DNA from: Patiria miniata
Taxonomy: Eukaryota > Echinodermata > Asteroidea > Valvatida > Asterinidae
Direction of reading: 5' to 3'
NCBI RefSeq assembly: GCF_015706575.1
Contig: NW_024037057.1
Coordinates: 124,001 to 188,000 of the forward strand
DNA length: 64,000 nt
Position numbers and translations under genes: made by a program. Below the pieces are notes generated by a model. It worked only from the letters and a program-made list of their open reading frames with translations. It did no database searches and had not been told where the DNA came from. This document shows positions 22,898-35,100 of the stretch, one piece after another. Positions within the stretch are counted from its first letter, which is position 1, and each line of letters opens with the position of its first letter.

Positions 22898-25800
22898 CTA
22901 CCCTTTTCCGCATCGAAACTCCCAGATGCCAAAAAGACACGTGATGATCAAAACAGCGAAAGAGGTACAAGCGATGGTCATAATCGAATAGCCGAACCCG
23001 TAATACTCTGTGATGACGCCCCCTAGCAACGGGCCCGTCAATGAGCTAATCGGATAAATCAAAATGTATTTGTGTCCATTTCTGGTGGTCATTCAAGAGA
23101 TATACACTATCTTTAGTATGAAAGAAATTACTGTATTTGTGGGATGATACACATATTAAAGGGAAAATACAACATTTGCAAACATCAAAAAATAAAACTA
23201 CCAAATCAATTTGAAATACCTTGCTGGACTGTTAGTGAATGACAGTGTAAAGCATCCTGTAAAATCATGGCACCTGGTATAGTGTCATTTTCAAGAAAAG
23301 TATTTAAAGGTATTTTTGTATCAATTTCCAACGCTGGTCGGCCGACCAGCGTTGGAAAAGACTGGCTTTATTTTCAAATACTGGCCCCAATTGACAATTG
23401 CACTTGTTTGCAATCGATTACACACCTATGAACGGGTACAAGCCAGCTAGACTGGTTCCCTGACCTTACAGTTCCCCAATGTATGTAAACTGCTCTGTTT
23501 CTTCTTATATGGAGTTAGGGAACCAGACTACGGGAAATTGATTGTTTTTCTTGGTTTTTATAGTATTTTCGGACCCACAACCTCAAAAAAGTCAGTGTAA
23601 CTATATTTTCTATATATTTCCAACCCCCCAATTCCATCCTTTTCTGAAAATTACAGCAAAAGCAAATGATGTATATTCCCTTTAAAGGCCAATGGAAAAA
23701 GTATGTAACCAAATTATTGTATCAACTGTTCCTTTTTCTCATGTTTTGTTAAGTTTACTTATACAGGTACTATGTAACTATGTTGGCAGCATGAAGAAGG
23801 AGGAGAAGGAGCATGTGGAGAACATGGTCGTATCTAAATAAAAAAAATCTTTAGCAAAATGCATTCGGTGCACGAACTGTAGGTGGCACTATTTGGCAAA
23901 GTTGCAAAGGAAGTACACACTGCGCAAGCGGGATTTTTTGGCTCAAACTTTCGGCCAAACCGAGGCTGTGTAAGCTTTCACCATTGATTTACACTGGCGA
24001 CTTTTCCCCCTTGCTTGGTAAATCCTTATCAGAAAAAAAAGAGAGCACGAGGACCTCGCTTTCAGCAAACAGCGCCACCAACGGTGGCTTATTGACCCTC
24101 TTACCCGAGTGCGTACGCACTGTTCCAAAGGCCAGATATAACAGCAGTCAATCCTAATCCACTCGGTATGCCATACCACCTGTAGGATTGAGGTTATACA
24201 TTGTATTAATCCAATCAATTGAAAACTTCTGTTTTCACAAGTACAATAGTGTAACTTCTGTACAAGCTTTACTGAGCTACTTGGACTTGTTATTCATCCT
24301 GTTGATTTTTTTAAACAAAAAACAGCAGCCTATTACATATATACATTAAACACAAAGTGAGCAAAAAAAAGGCATTCCATATCTCTGAATTAAATATGCA
24401 TATCATATGCATATCACTCTGAACGAGTGCATCATTTTTTTGACCAAGTCCAATTTGGTTTTAAGGACATTTAAACACTGATGGCTGTTATTTCTGTTTT
24501 TGTTTTTGCTTTTTTTTTTAGAATGTTTTTTTCAGCAGTTTTCTGTGCTTCAGTTATGTAGCAATAATGTGTTATTATAAACGGCTACAAGAGTTAAAAA
24601 CAAACAGTGTAGTAATTGCACTTACTCTGCAGAACGTAACATGTCTACGAACGTTGGAGTAGCCAACATGGAAAACGTTGCGGCTGCGATGGGTATGGTA
24701 ACGCCAGGAAGTACCCCAGTCCTGTAGGAGATACGTTTCAGGTGTGTAAACGTTTTCCGAGCTGTTCCGACTGATAATTATACAGGAACGTTCGCAAATG
24801 TGTTAAAACAGGAACGTTACTTAACGATCTGAAAACTCTTCCGCGTTTTGTGACTAACGTGTTTTGTTCGTAAAGGAAATAACTTGTTTTGGTTCATACT
24901 GCTGAAAACACCGAGTTTTCCCATATAAGAACGTTTGCTATAACGCACCAGTTCTGGACGGAACGCTGCGTGAGGCGTTTCGAGGTGTTCCTAACATTAA
25001 CCGATTTTTGAAGGGTAAACTTACACAGGCAAGTGCAAAATCTGTGGTAGCCCTAACAGCAGAAACAGTCCCCCGCTGCTGGATGCACCTACTACAATCA
25101 GTGTTCTAGCGCATTTCTGACATGAGGAAATCAAAATTTTCAAATTAATTAACACAAAAAGTCCCAGTTTTAATATTGAGCTTTTTCTTATAATTGTTAT
25201 TATTATTATCAGTATGAAGTTATATCCTTCAAATTAGGTTTTTGCCCTTCACCACTTATAATAGTTTATGCGGTACCCGCTGCTATGTACAACAGATCCA
25301 AACCAGCCAACCGATCCAGTTAGCTCGGTGGTCGAGTGGTAAGACATCTGCACTAGAAAGCAGGAGGTCGTGGGTTCGAGTCCCACCCGAGTCATTTTTT
25401 TCCAACTCTCACTGGGAGGTAACACACTGAATATACAGTGTTTAAACGTCGGTGAAGGGCAAAAACCTAATTTGATTGATATCACCCCAACGCAAAATTC
25501 CATCTAATTATAATAAGTTACATCCTGCTACAAAATAATCTCGAACATTTTGTGTCAAATTCGGAGCGATGCATTGTCTTTCCATTGTCATTGAAAGTAA
25601 CGTCTTAGCACACACACACAAGCCCTGCCGATTAACGTTTGCTCTTACCTTTGCGTCCGCAATGGCACCCCAGATCACTGAGAATAAGCCGTAGCCCAAA
25701 CCCAAGCTAACAAAGAGCAGACTTATCGCCATCACACTAAAGTTAAGCTATCAAGAAGAAAGTGTTAATCAAATAAAATGTGTATAGAAAAAAAATCTTC

Positions 25801-28800
25801 AAAAGTATTTTACGGGAAACTTTCGAGTAGGGATGGACTCTTCCTGCCTGTTAATCAAACAGTGCGCATTGACCAATACGATCACGACTTTTGTGGTCAC
25901 GTGACAACATAAGCGCGGTTAAACTCGGTAACAAGGACAGACAATTTACACACACCGAAGGTGATATCATCAAAACTCTGAATGGCCCATTTTAACGTTG
26001 CCACTTAAACAGACCTTGCATATCTTAATTAAAAAAAAGGTTATTTGAAAAAATGTCAATTTTGTCTCCATTACCTCGTCCAGAAAAATTGCCAGAGTTG
26101 GCTGCAGGGACGCGTAGGCTGCAAAGCCAACAAAGTTGGCGAATAAAGCAATCCAGACGGCAGGTATGCTGAGCACTCGGCTCACAGAACCAGACTCCTC
26201 AGCCTCGTTCCCTGATCAGAAATGGTAAATAACATTGCACGGAGTCGGCAGGGAACAACAACCTGAATCTGGCGCCCAATTTGGTCTGGTACCCCCATGT
26301 ACGATTAATGCAAATACAAATTTGGTGCTTTACGTGTTTTATTTAATCACTGATGTCCGGGGTTATAATCTGATGCTAACTGCAGCTTAACATTGATTGG
26401 TCATTTTTTTCAGCCAATGAGGGCGCTGTCTTCCCATTAGGGCGGTAAAACAACAGACGTGAATCCAAGATTGCTTGAGGTAAGTTTACACGGATTCGGG
26501 AATTGCATCTTCGCCCACGAGTTTGGCACCATTTTGTACCTCATATTTTATAGATCGTCAGTTGCAGCGCATCTATTGAGGTGTGTGGTTTTGTTCAACA
26601 GGGACACTACGCTTGAGTAAACCAAAACCTCAAAGATGGCCACTGAATGCAATCGCTCTATCAGCCTTTTTTAATATCCACATTTTATTGGTTTTAAAGA
26701 TTCAAACCTTGATTAGGCATCAAGAAGAAATTGACGACAACGGTCGACAGAACGATACCACCAAGGACGAAGAAAGGAATTCTAAATCCTGCAGCCTGGT
26801 AAGACAAATCAACAAAACCATTACACATGTGTTCATTGGGGTGTTTGTTTGTTTGTTTGTTTGTTTGTTTGTTTGTTTGTTTGTTTGTTTGTTTGTTTGT
26901 TTGTTTGTTTGTTTGTTGACTCTGTATGCAAACAACAGAGGGCGCCTCACTCCCCTCACCGTATGTTGAGCAAGTTAGGACTCTGGGAAGACGTCGTTTT
27001 CTTGGTACAATAACACAATATCACATTTAATAAAAAGGTCAAGCACTTTGGCAACTTTACTTCAATCTAAAAATTTGTTCTTGGTTTCATCCAAGGCAAA
27101 AATAATGTCACGTGCAGTTCTTTTAACGTGCAGCTTCTTTCAATTGACTGGAAATTTTAGGAGGTGGTATTTGTCTCTTCACTATTTTTTTATTATTTTT
27201 TTTGTACAGAAAACAACTGCACTCATTGCGTTAACTCATTAACTCCGATTGCAATTTTTCCATACTTACGTGATACAGCAAGCCGCCTACTGCTGGCCCA
27301 ATTGCAAAAGAACAGCCGACAGTCGTCTCAACCAGACTCTGTTGATTTAAGAAGGGGGCACCAATGTAAAAAGATAAGTTTACCTGAAGCTAAACAGGTG
27401 CTCTGAAGTGTAAACTCGCGTCCAGTGATTTGTGCTTTATTAATCAACTATAAGCATGCGCGGATCGCGTGCGAATGATTTACTCCAATCTAAAAGTCGT
27501 CACTTTTCTGCCAGAATACAAGTTTACGTTTGCCTCTTGCAGGACAGAATATTTCAATACACATACCTAAGACAGTTTATCCATTCCTATTGTTCGAGAG
27601 CCCGTCACATGGCCGATTTTAAACGTTTGATAAGGACTGGCTGGCTGGTCTTCAACACTTTTTCCAGTGTCACATGGAATTTGGACTCCTATGAAATCTG
27701 GTGCCTTTTGCCGTTTTATTGATTCAACGTTCACAATCCTCACGTAGGCATGCGCAATACCACCAGTGAGTCAGTATTTCATAGTACTCAATGCACAATT
27801 ACTTGCACAGCTGCGTTCTGCGCCAAATCGCGCGCTACGCGCGACCTGCTCGCCAAACTCCATATAAGGAGGTTTTTTTTCTACGACTTGCGAGACTTGA
27901 CACACCATAATACAGTAAAAGGGGTGTCCGAAAAACATGAAGTTAAAATGTTGAACAAAATCGTTGGACATTTATAATTTTGGACTTGTTTTGACTTTTG
28001 GACCGAAACGTTTTGATTTGTTGACCGATGCTGAAAATTACCGTAGACTTCGGCTCGGGTATAAATTATCAGCATCCAGAAACGAATTGGTCTTAAAAAA
28101 TAGTGTAAAAACGGCCAGGCATACTCATAAATGCACGCATTATTTCCTTTAATTAGTATGGTGGTCATCTTTCGGGTCATTGTGATCTGGAAAAGTGTCA
28201 TTTTGACCCGGGAAACATGTCGTTTTTACCCGGAAAAGTATCAGGTCAAAATATGACTGGGATTCCGGGTCAAATCGGACGCGGGACCTTTCAAATGTAA
28301 TATAATTGCCCATGAAATTAACTTTTTATACCACAGCCTTGCCAACATCGTCTGGGAATACAGAAGCTACGATGGCCGCTGATGCCGTCAGCACAGCAGC
28401 CGAGCCGAGCCCCTCTAAAATGCGAATGGCGAAACTGAACCCAGTGAAAGTAGCGATTGTGGGCATGTCGATAATAAACCTGTGTTAAAGCATAGGACAG
28501 AAAACGGTTAGTGCTCCTCCAGTTGTCAAAAGTTAAACTGTAGCCTAATGGGCCTTATTGAATTGAAAGTGAGGTAAAATCGTTGGAACTTGGGCAGAGA
28601 ATTGAGAGCAGGAACATTACTAAATAATCCAAGTCTGCTTAACCATGCGAGCTGCGAAGCGTAAAGACTAACGCCGCGTAGCTGAGGTGCTCACGCGTGA
28701 GGCAGTTTTTATTTCGCGTATAAAATACTATTTTGTGGACACAATCCTTTCTCTAATGGTCTAAATATTATGAATGCAGGTCCTCCGAACCCACACAAGA

Positions 28801-31800
28801 TTGAATCCCCTCCAGTAGGTCACTCACAGACATTGTGGCTGCACAGTCATGTACATAATTATACACTGCATGCACTGTGACCATTACATTGACTTGACCA
28901 TTACATGTTGGATCGACCATTACATGTTGGATCCCCCAAAAAAGACGGACATGAAACAGTCGGGACAGCCTTTCTGCGGCTCGAGACAGCTGTCACTGGG
29001 CCAGCAGTAGAGGATGATTGATGACATTGTTGTTGTGACGGCGGTATGTAAAGCACAGATAATTTTTTTGTGCACAAGTGAATGGGCTTTGGCTGGAGGC
29101 CCAACTTCCCCAGGGGCGGCTGACCCCCAAGTGAACTCCTACAAGAAAAGCGACCATACCATCTCAAACCACAAGGTTCACTTTAGAAATACAATGTACA
29201 TGTAGTTTCAAGGGAATTGGGTGATAGCTTCATAAAAAAAAAGTTAAGAAAAAAAAAAGTGCCTAGCGCGTAAGCCCCTGCGCAGCCCGCAGGGTTAAAC
29301 GAATAATTTACACTTCGTAATTTTACATATTCCCTAATGTTTTAAACAAGATTTAAAAAAAAAATGAAAGTAAAATAAGGATGCATTAATAGTCTGGCGC
29401 CACCCCATTCAGCAGTTAACAATTCATGAAATACACTTAGGGAACATGACAAAAATGGCTACCTCGTGAATACGGTCCATGAAGCAAAAAAAAAGAGGAG
29501 AGAACATGAAGAGATTGATGCTCACCCGAACAGAATGTTACAACCTCCCGTGAAAAATGAACCGGCGAGAAACATGAAACGGGCACCAACGATCGGTATC
29601 TAAGAAGCATATACATGTACATGTAATGTTAAAGTCAATGACTATTAGCAAAAAAAGGAAAATGAGCCGGTAGAGGGCGCTAACAACCAAATAGCGCCAT
29701 CTTTTGGCGAGTAGAGAACAGAGTTTTTGAAAGAAATGGTCGGTTTTATTTTTGTTCCTATAGACCTTTCTACGCTTGGTTGGCAAAATTACGGGATGCA
29801 AAACTACGAAAGGTACAACACTGCAAAAACGAAGAAGAATTTTACAGAAAACCCAATTATTACTAGATTGTTAGAAATACAACATTGTCAACAAAGCGTC
29901 AACACAATTCCTACACATTCTTTTTTTACTGTGTATTGATGGCATTATGGGGACTTTTTTTTATTATGTTGCCAACCACGGCTTCAATTAATGCGCTTGT
30001 GACAGCCAATATAAAATGGCGCCAATATTTACAAACAAAAGAAAGGTCTACTGTTAGCCCACATTCCTCATTCAAAGATGTTGTAGATTAAACACGAGAT
30101 ATTTTGCGTTCCCCTAAATAATGTCTTATTGAATTTTTAGACCAAACAGGGACTTACCATTTTGCCTATTAGGAGCGATCCTATGCCGTATGACAAGGAA
30201 TATACGCTGAACACCATCCCAATAACTGTCTGTGATATTCCCCTTTTCTTTGCCTGTTGCAAAGTGACAGGAAAACCATTTGATATAATGAATCCCTAAA
30301 AAGCGGATTTCATCCTTCAATCAACTACATGTATCTAAAAAAAAGGGGTTATTGAAGCTTGCAGATTTTAACAGCAGTATGGAGGAATAAGCCATTTGCG
30401 AGTTAAATTTGAATAAAATCTGGTACGCTGAAGTCAAATGGTTTCCATATTTCAGTTTTCATTCAACCAGACCTTTGAAATAGGAAAAGTAAAAAAAAAA
30501 CATTACATTTTCGGGAATTTCTGGCCGTAATGGCCCTTTAAATCGAGCGCAGTCGTACGTGCACGATAAGCGCCGGAGGAAGTAATCGAACGCCGGTGTC
30601 ATTATGATAATCTGACTCAAATCAAAATCGGACTCCTTTTCCTTATTATTGGTTAATCCCTCGCACACGACAGGTCAGTCTAACATGATCCTAAAAATAA
30701 CGTGTTATCCTACTTACGCAAGCCCAATACTACCATATTAGCAACCATCATACTACCAATTAGTAACCGGGACTAGATTGTAACAGGGTACTCGTCTGTT
30801 GTTTAAAGCTATAGACCATCATTTGTAATTAGTGCATTTTGTTCGTTTGAAGCAACAAAAGTGTTCAAAATCTAATGAAGGATACTAAACAACTTAGTTG
30901 ATGAAGTTTCAGCTCAGCTTCAGCTTTATATTCCGAGAAAAACAGCATTCTAGGATCTCAATTTGAAATCAAAAGTTGCTAAATCATGTTTCGAATTGTT
31001 TTTAATTGCAGCTTTACGCGATGTCGCGCACTGATCTGACGAATTATAGCAACCGCGCGCGCCTGTGTGTCGTTCCAATGCTTGTGCGCGCTGCGCCGAA
31101 TAACAAAACGAACTGCTGATTTAAATTTTCCTACGGTGCTTCTTAAGACGCACCGTTGGAAATGCCTTCTTTCGTTGATTTCTTCAAAATGAGAGCTTGC
31201 CAGAAAGGATAATTTCACAGGGAGTTTAGTCCCCTTACTATCTTTCAACCAGTATGTTTTTCAACAATAATTACGCCAGTTACTTTTTTGGATAGCTGCA
31301 AATGATCGACTCGGGCTTTAATGTCCTTGGTCGTAAATGATACATGTGCATCCATTCACTCATTTCAATAATGGGGCTTGCACGATACATTGATTTAAAC
31401 AAAATTAGAGGATCCTAATAACGGCCGATCCTTTTAGCAAAGGGCGGAACCAGGGAGGGGGGGACAACGGGGGACATGCCCCCCCCCCCCTAAAATGTTG
31501 GTACACCGTACCAACATCTTTTCCGTTTAAAAAAAAATGTGGTAAGAAATTGACTCAGATCGCACGACAGAGCTTCTAGAATCTAAAAAAAAAAAAAAAA
31601 TTGGGCCTCTTGAGGGGGACCCGAACTTCACACCGTAATTTTTGTGTACCCACTTTTTATGGGGACCAACATTTTTTTACCCCCCCCCCCCCCCCCAAAA
31701 AAAAAAAAAAAAAATATGTGTTCTGGATCCGCTCTTGTTCTTGCTTGACATAAGCAATTGTAAACAGTTAGCATTTGGCTAACTAAAAACAATACAACTT

Positions 31801-32196
31801 ACAAAAGTATTTTTGGTTGGGGAAGGAAGAGGGGCATTATCAGTATTTTGGTGGGGGACCTGGGGGCACGGCCAATTTATTGGGCCCCGTGCCGTGCCCC
31901 CCCCCCCCCCCCCCCCCCGTGGCTACGCGGGTTGAACTTACCTCAATAGGGTAGAACACCGTGATGACCGAGAAAGCCATCATGTTAGTAAGCGCGGCCA
32001 AAATGGTGCCCACAATGGTGGCTATCTGGTGGGATGTAAACCTGCTCTTCGCTGGTTGCTGGTCACCGTCGGCATCAACCGCTTCCTCTGGAGTTGCCAA
32101 ACCTCTGGGCGGAGTCTCCATTGGAGAAGGCACCTGACTATTTGCATCTTTCTGCGTACCCTCCATGTTGCCGTTTTCGTGTGTTTGAAGCTCCAT
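22898..32196 (-). CDS. SLC18B1: MFS transporter resembling SLC18B1 (12 coding exons, complete)
   Basis: Exons 5' to 3' on the complement: 32196-31942, 30253-30158, 29599-29526, 28479-28332, 27338-27270, 26795-26708, 26211-26075, 25747-25649, 25116-25025, 24721-24626, 24179-24105, 23045-22898. All introns are GT-AG and every phase matches; the frame gives 458 residues, close to the vertebrate protein. The start at 32196 has a strong GCCATGG context; an in-frame ATG ten codons earlier is weaker. Family-like blocks include AKKRGISQTVIGMVFSVYS after helix 1, GARFMFLAGSFFTGG, IRILEGLGSAAVLTASAAIV, FAIGPAVGGLLYH, WGAIADAK, ATPTFVDMLRSAE and GSLTGPLLGGVITEYYGFGY. Twelve membrane helices are expected. 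Vertebrate SLC18B1 is a vesicular polyamine exporter driven by the proton gradient; polyamine specificity here is inferred. Introns hold several transposons and a TTTG microsatellite. Confidence 0.85.
23156..23685 (-). mobile_element. TTAA-bounded MITE with 34-bp palindrome, copy 2
   Basis: This is the inverted copy of the 16563-17085 element, inside the last intron of the transporter gene. TTAA lies at both ends (23156-23159 and 23682-23685). Its palindrome (23325-23358, half-site TTTCCAACGCTGGTCGG) differs from copy 1 by a paired change that keeps the symmetry perfect. Confidence 0.85.
25222..25482. mobile_element. inverted-repeat element with a tRNA-like core
   Basis: A perfect 23-base inverted repeat (25231-25253 and 25451-25473; AAATTAGGTTTTTGCCCTTC plus ACC) extends outward to 32 bases with two mismatches. 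The ~200-bp loop contains a complete tRNA-like unit. It lies in the transporter intron between the exons ending at 25649 and starting at 25116. The combination of DNA-transposon-like ends and a Pol III unit is unusual. Confidence 0.7.
25322..25393 (+). tRNA. tRNA-like Pol III unit (serine-like, probably a tRNA-derived repeat)
   Basis: The stretch folds as a cloverleaf. The acceptor AGCTCGG pairs with CCGAGTC except the first base pair, with one wobble. The D arm is GTC/GAC, the anticodon stem TCTGC/GCAGG and the T arm GTGGG-TTCGAGT-CCCAC. The A box (TGGTCGAGTGG) and B box (GGTTCGAGTCC) are close to consensus, and seven Ts (25395-25401) follow as a Pol III terminator. The anticodon loop ACTAGAAA has eight bases instead of seven; reading AGA after the U33 position would be Ser, but Ser tRNAs need a long variable arm, absent here. 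With the flanking inverted repeats, a tRNA-derived element is more likely than a working tRNA gene. Confidence 0.45.
26843..26917 (+). repeat. (TTTG)n microsatellite
   Basis: About 19 uninterrupted TTTG/GTTT units lie in an intron of the transporter gene, between the coding exons at 27270-27338 and 26708-26795. It produces the spurious Thr/Asn/Lys-repeat open frame on the minus strand. Confidence 0.95.
27560..28110 (+). mobile_element. dispersed arm related to 17105-17660
   Basis: This ~550-bp stretch matches 17105-17660 in the same order: CCTAAGACAGTTTA.CCATTCC, GCCCGTCAC.TGGCC, TTCCAGTGTCACATG, ACAATCCTCA.GTAGGCATGC, CAGTGAGTCAGTATT and then CGCG-rich DNA. It lies in a transporter intron. 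It is a solo arm or partial copy of the outer element at 12031-17660. Confidence 0.7.
31435..31735 (+). repeat. C-run-rich dispersed repeat
   Basis: This shares GTGGTAAGAAATTG.CTCAGATC and a GGGGGACA...CCCCC hairpin with the element at 58264-58795. It lies in the first intron of the transporter gene. Long poly-C and poly-A runs (31681-31714) make the assembly uncertain here. Confidence 0.6.
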
Positions 32197-35100
32197 GGCC
32201 TTTCCAAAAATGTCAACATAAAACAAGAAGTTTTTACCAATTTAGTGTTAGGTTCTGTCAAAGCAGTACTTCAGACTAGCGTGGTTTTAAGTCGTGGTTT
32301 TAAGTTCTGTAACGTCATCATTAGCCATTTATTTCCTTTATACAGCATGCGCAGCTGTGTAGTACTACAATCGCGGTGATGGCTTTCAGGTAGGGTAGTA
32401 TTTTACGATCACATTAATTGCAGTGCGTGGTTCATTATAATTTCTCGATCGTTTGAATTAATGAAGCGCGTCTATTTAGCATAAATAGAGAGATGCATGT
32501 ATGTGTATTTTTCAATGGCAATTGAATTGAATTTATTCCAGTTTCCACTGTGACATTTACCGACATTTAGTCCAACAATTTAGCTGTTCACTCTTTCGCT
32601 GGTGTCACCTTTCATAATACCATACCGTATAATCTTCGTCATTGTATTGTATTATTTGAGTTTAACTAAATTTAATCTATTGTATTTTCTTGCGCGTTAC
32701 AAACACAAATTTAACCTTTGGGCGACACAGCGTCCTACGTTATCCCTTTGAGAGACATGTTGAATTACTGGGTGACATTCCAATGCCCTAATGTCTGAGC
32801 CCCTATGTAGAGGCAAGTTGGGGAAAAATGCTGTGCACAAATTTATGCAAGAGTCTAACTTTTTGCCTAATATGGATTTCTATTATATTTTGCCATTAAT
32901 GTTTTTCGTCCTACATAATGTTTTTTGGTTCCGTCGGTGTTAAGTCTTTTATTTAGTTTTTCGTTTTGGATAAAATTTCCGTTTTCCAAGTACAAGTGTT
33001 CATATATTTACCTTTGCCTTGACCTTATTATGAACTTGAATACAATTAATAACGAAAATGTGCATGGCGGATGATATAAAAATGATAAATTCTGCAGGTA
33101 ATTCCATGTACATGAATATTAAGAAAAAATATCCGGCTTTGGCCCAATGCACTCCGTGTTTTCGATGAAAATGTAAATCATTTGTAAAGCGCTCAACCGG
33201 ATAAGGCTTTACGTGCAAAACTATAGTGCGGCATTTCGCCGGCGAGGGAACGGATATTTGTACCAGTGGTCCGCTGTCGGCTGCCATCGGCGGCCCGCCA
33301 GCGGTGCTACCGGTGGGCCGCTGCCGGGCGATCGCGGCTTGCGGACTGGGAATTTAAGGTTGCAGGGCAGTAATTCGGTCCGAAATTGCCTGCGCCGGCC
33401 AAATCACGATTTGCATGCCCTCAAAATCTTCAGTATTTGAGCATGCTGAGGGCCATGAACTTGAGGGTTTGTAAAAAAAATATGGGTGGAAGCCGTGCAC
33501 AGGACTGTGAACTTGTAGTTCCGTTCAATTTGGATGAATTTTGGGCCCTTAAAGCGTTCTAATTTGCATTGGAGTGTAGGCATCTTTTTTCAACTTGGCG
33601 ATGGGCTTCAGGACTATTTTCAGGGGTGATCATCTTCGGATGGAAATTTCTCCTAAAAGTCATTAGTTAACCCCCTTAAATTGAAAAGAAAATGAAAGAT
33701 GATGAAATAAGCTTTAATTTGATGTGTGTTTCAATCACCTTGGAGAGTTGTGAGTATTTTTCCCGAATTTCTGAAGTGTGAGCATTTACCATTAGGGTCT
33801 ATGGAAGTTTATTTACTGGTCTGCTACCTTAAGCTATGACGTTCAAAGCTGGTCTGCTACCTTAAGCTATGACGTTCAAAGCAAGTACTCAGAGCTGATT
33901 GGGCCGCTAGTCATGGATGCAAAACGTTCACCGCTATTCACCGTGAAGGTGAACACCACCGCAGTAAACACTAACACCTCTCCCAATACTTCGCACACTC
34001 AACCACCTTTGGCTGATGCTACTCCCAACGCACAGCTAGAACATACAACAGGAAACTAAACGCTACCGCGCCGTGTGCACACAGTTAGCCGGTGTAGCGT
34101 GAATATCCGAATCCGTGAAATGTAGACTCATTCATTGGTAGTATTGCGCACGCGTGAGTACGATACTCTGCTATTGTTAGGATCGTTTCGGGAGAGTGAC
34201 ATCTCAAGTGCAAGGGATAATTGGAAAAATGGGGTCCGATTGCCATAGGAGTCAGATTTTCATGTTACACCGGCATACGATCTCGGCTACCCGCTATATA
34301 GTAATTAGAGCTTTACTCCGGCACAAAGCTAATCCCCGTAAAACTTAACAATGGATCACAAAATCTACAAAACTCGTGCTTACATACATGAACTCTTTTC
34401 ACCTAATGCTGCACTAGTGACTAGTGTTCACTAGTCACTAATTGGAGTACTAGTAATCCAATTGATTGTCTTACCATATGTGTACGTCTGCACAGCTACA
34501 CAGAACAATGCTGGGCGCAGTGGAGTCACGTACATTATGCTCAACCCCGTGACATTGCTCACTATTGGAATGTTCCTAAATTGTGGTAGTCTCGTAACCA
34601 GCCTATGTTTATAGAACAATTTTGCTACACAGGCCGAGCAAACCCTGGAACATCCACGTCAAGAAAAGCTTTAACACAATATGAAAAATGTCTCCAAACT
34701 TAACTGTTTCTTTACAATCCAATGTACAACAAAAGGTGTTACCCTCTCTTTTATAAAACGATACAAAACATAAGGTCCTTCCTTTTTAATTCAATAAGAA
34801 AGCTTAAAGAGGGAAAGGGCTGACTGATTTTGATACTTGAATATGCGCAGCATCTTGAAGTCTGAATTTATACAATCATAAATCAAGTTTAAATGTTCAA
34901 AAATACAATAAAAATAAACTTAGTGTTGTTGACTTGGAAAGTCGATCCTTTGAAGGTACGTCAGGGTGCAAGGCAGTAATTAAGGCGTGTTGCAGAGAGC
35001 ATGGACTTTGTGTGGTGTGTGTGTTTTTTTTTCTTCAAAATTGTTGCCCACAACAAAAGCTTTGGTTTTCTGTTTCTTTTTTCTTTTCTTTTTCTTTTTT

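Noticed and set aside
25322..25393. Functional tRNA-Ser gene
   Set aside because: The anticodon loop has eight bases, a first acceptor mismatch is present, the Ser-type long variable arm is absent, and the unit sits in a transposon-like inverted repeat.
26720..26959. Open frame encoding a repeated Lys-Gln-Thr-Asn peptide
   Set aside because: It is translation of the (TTTG)n microsatellite in a transporter intron; the sequence outside the repeat has no coding signal.
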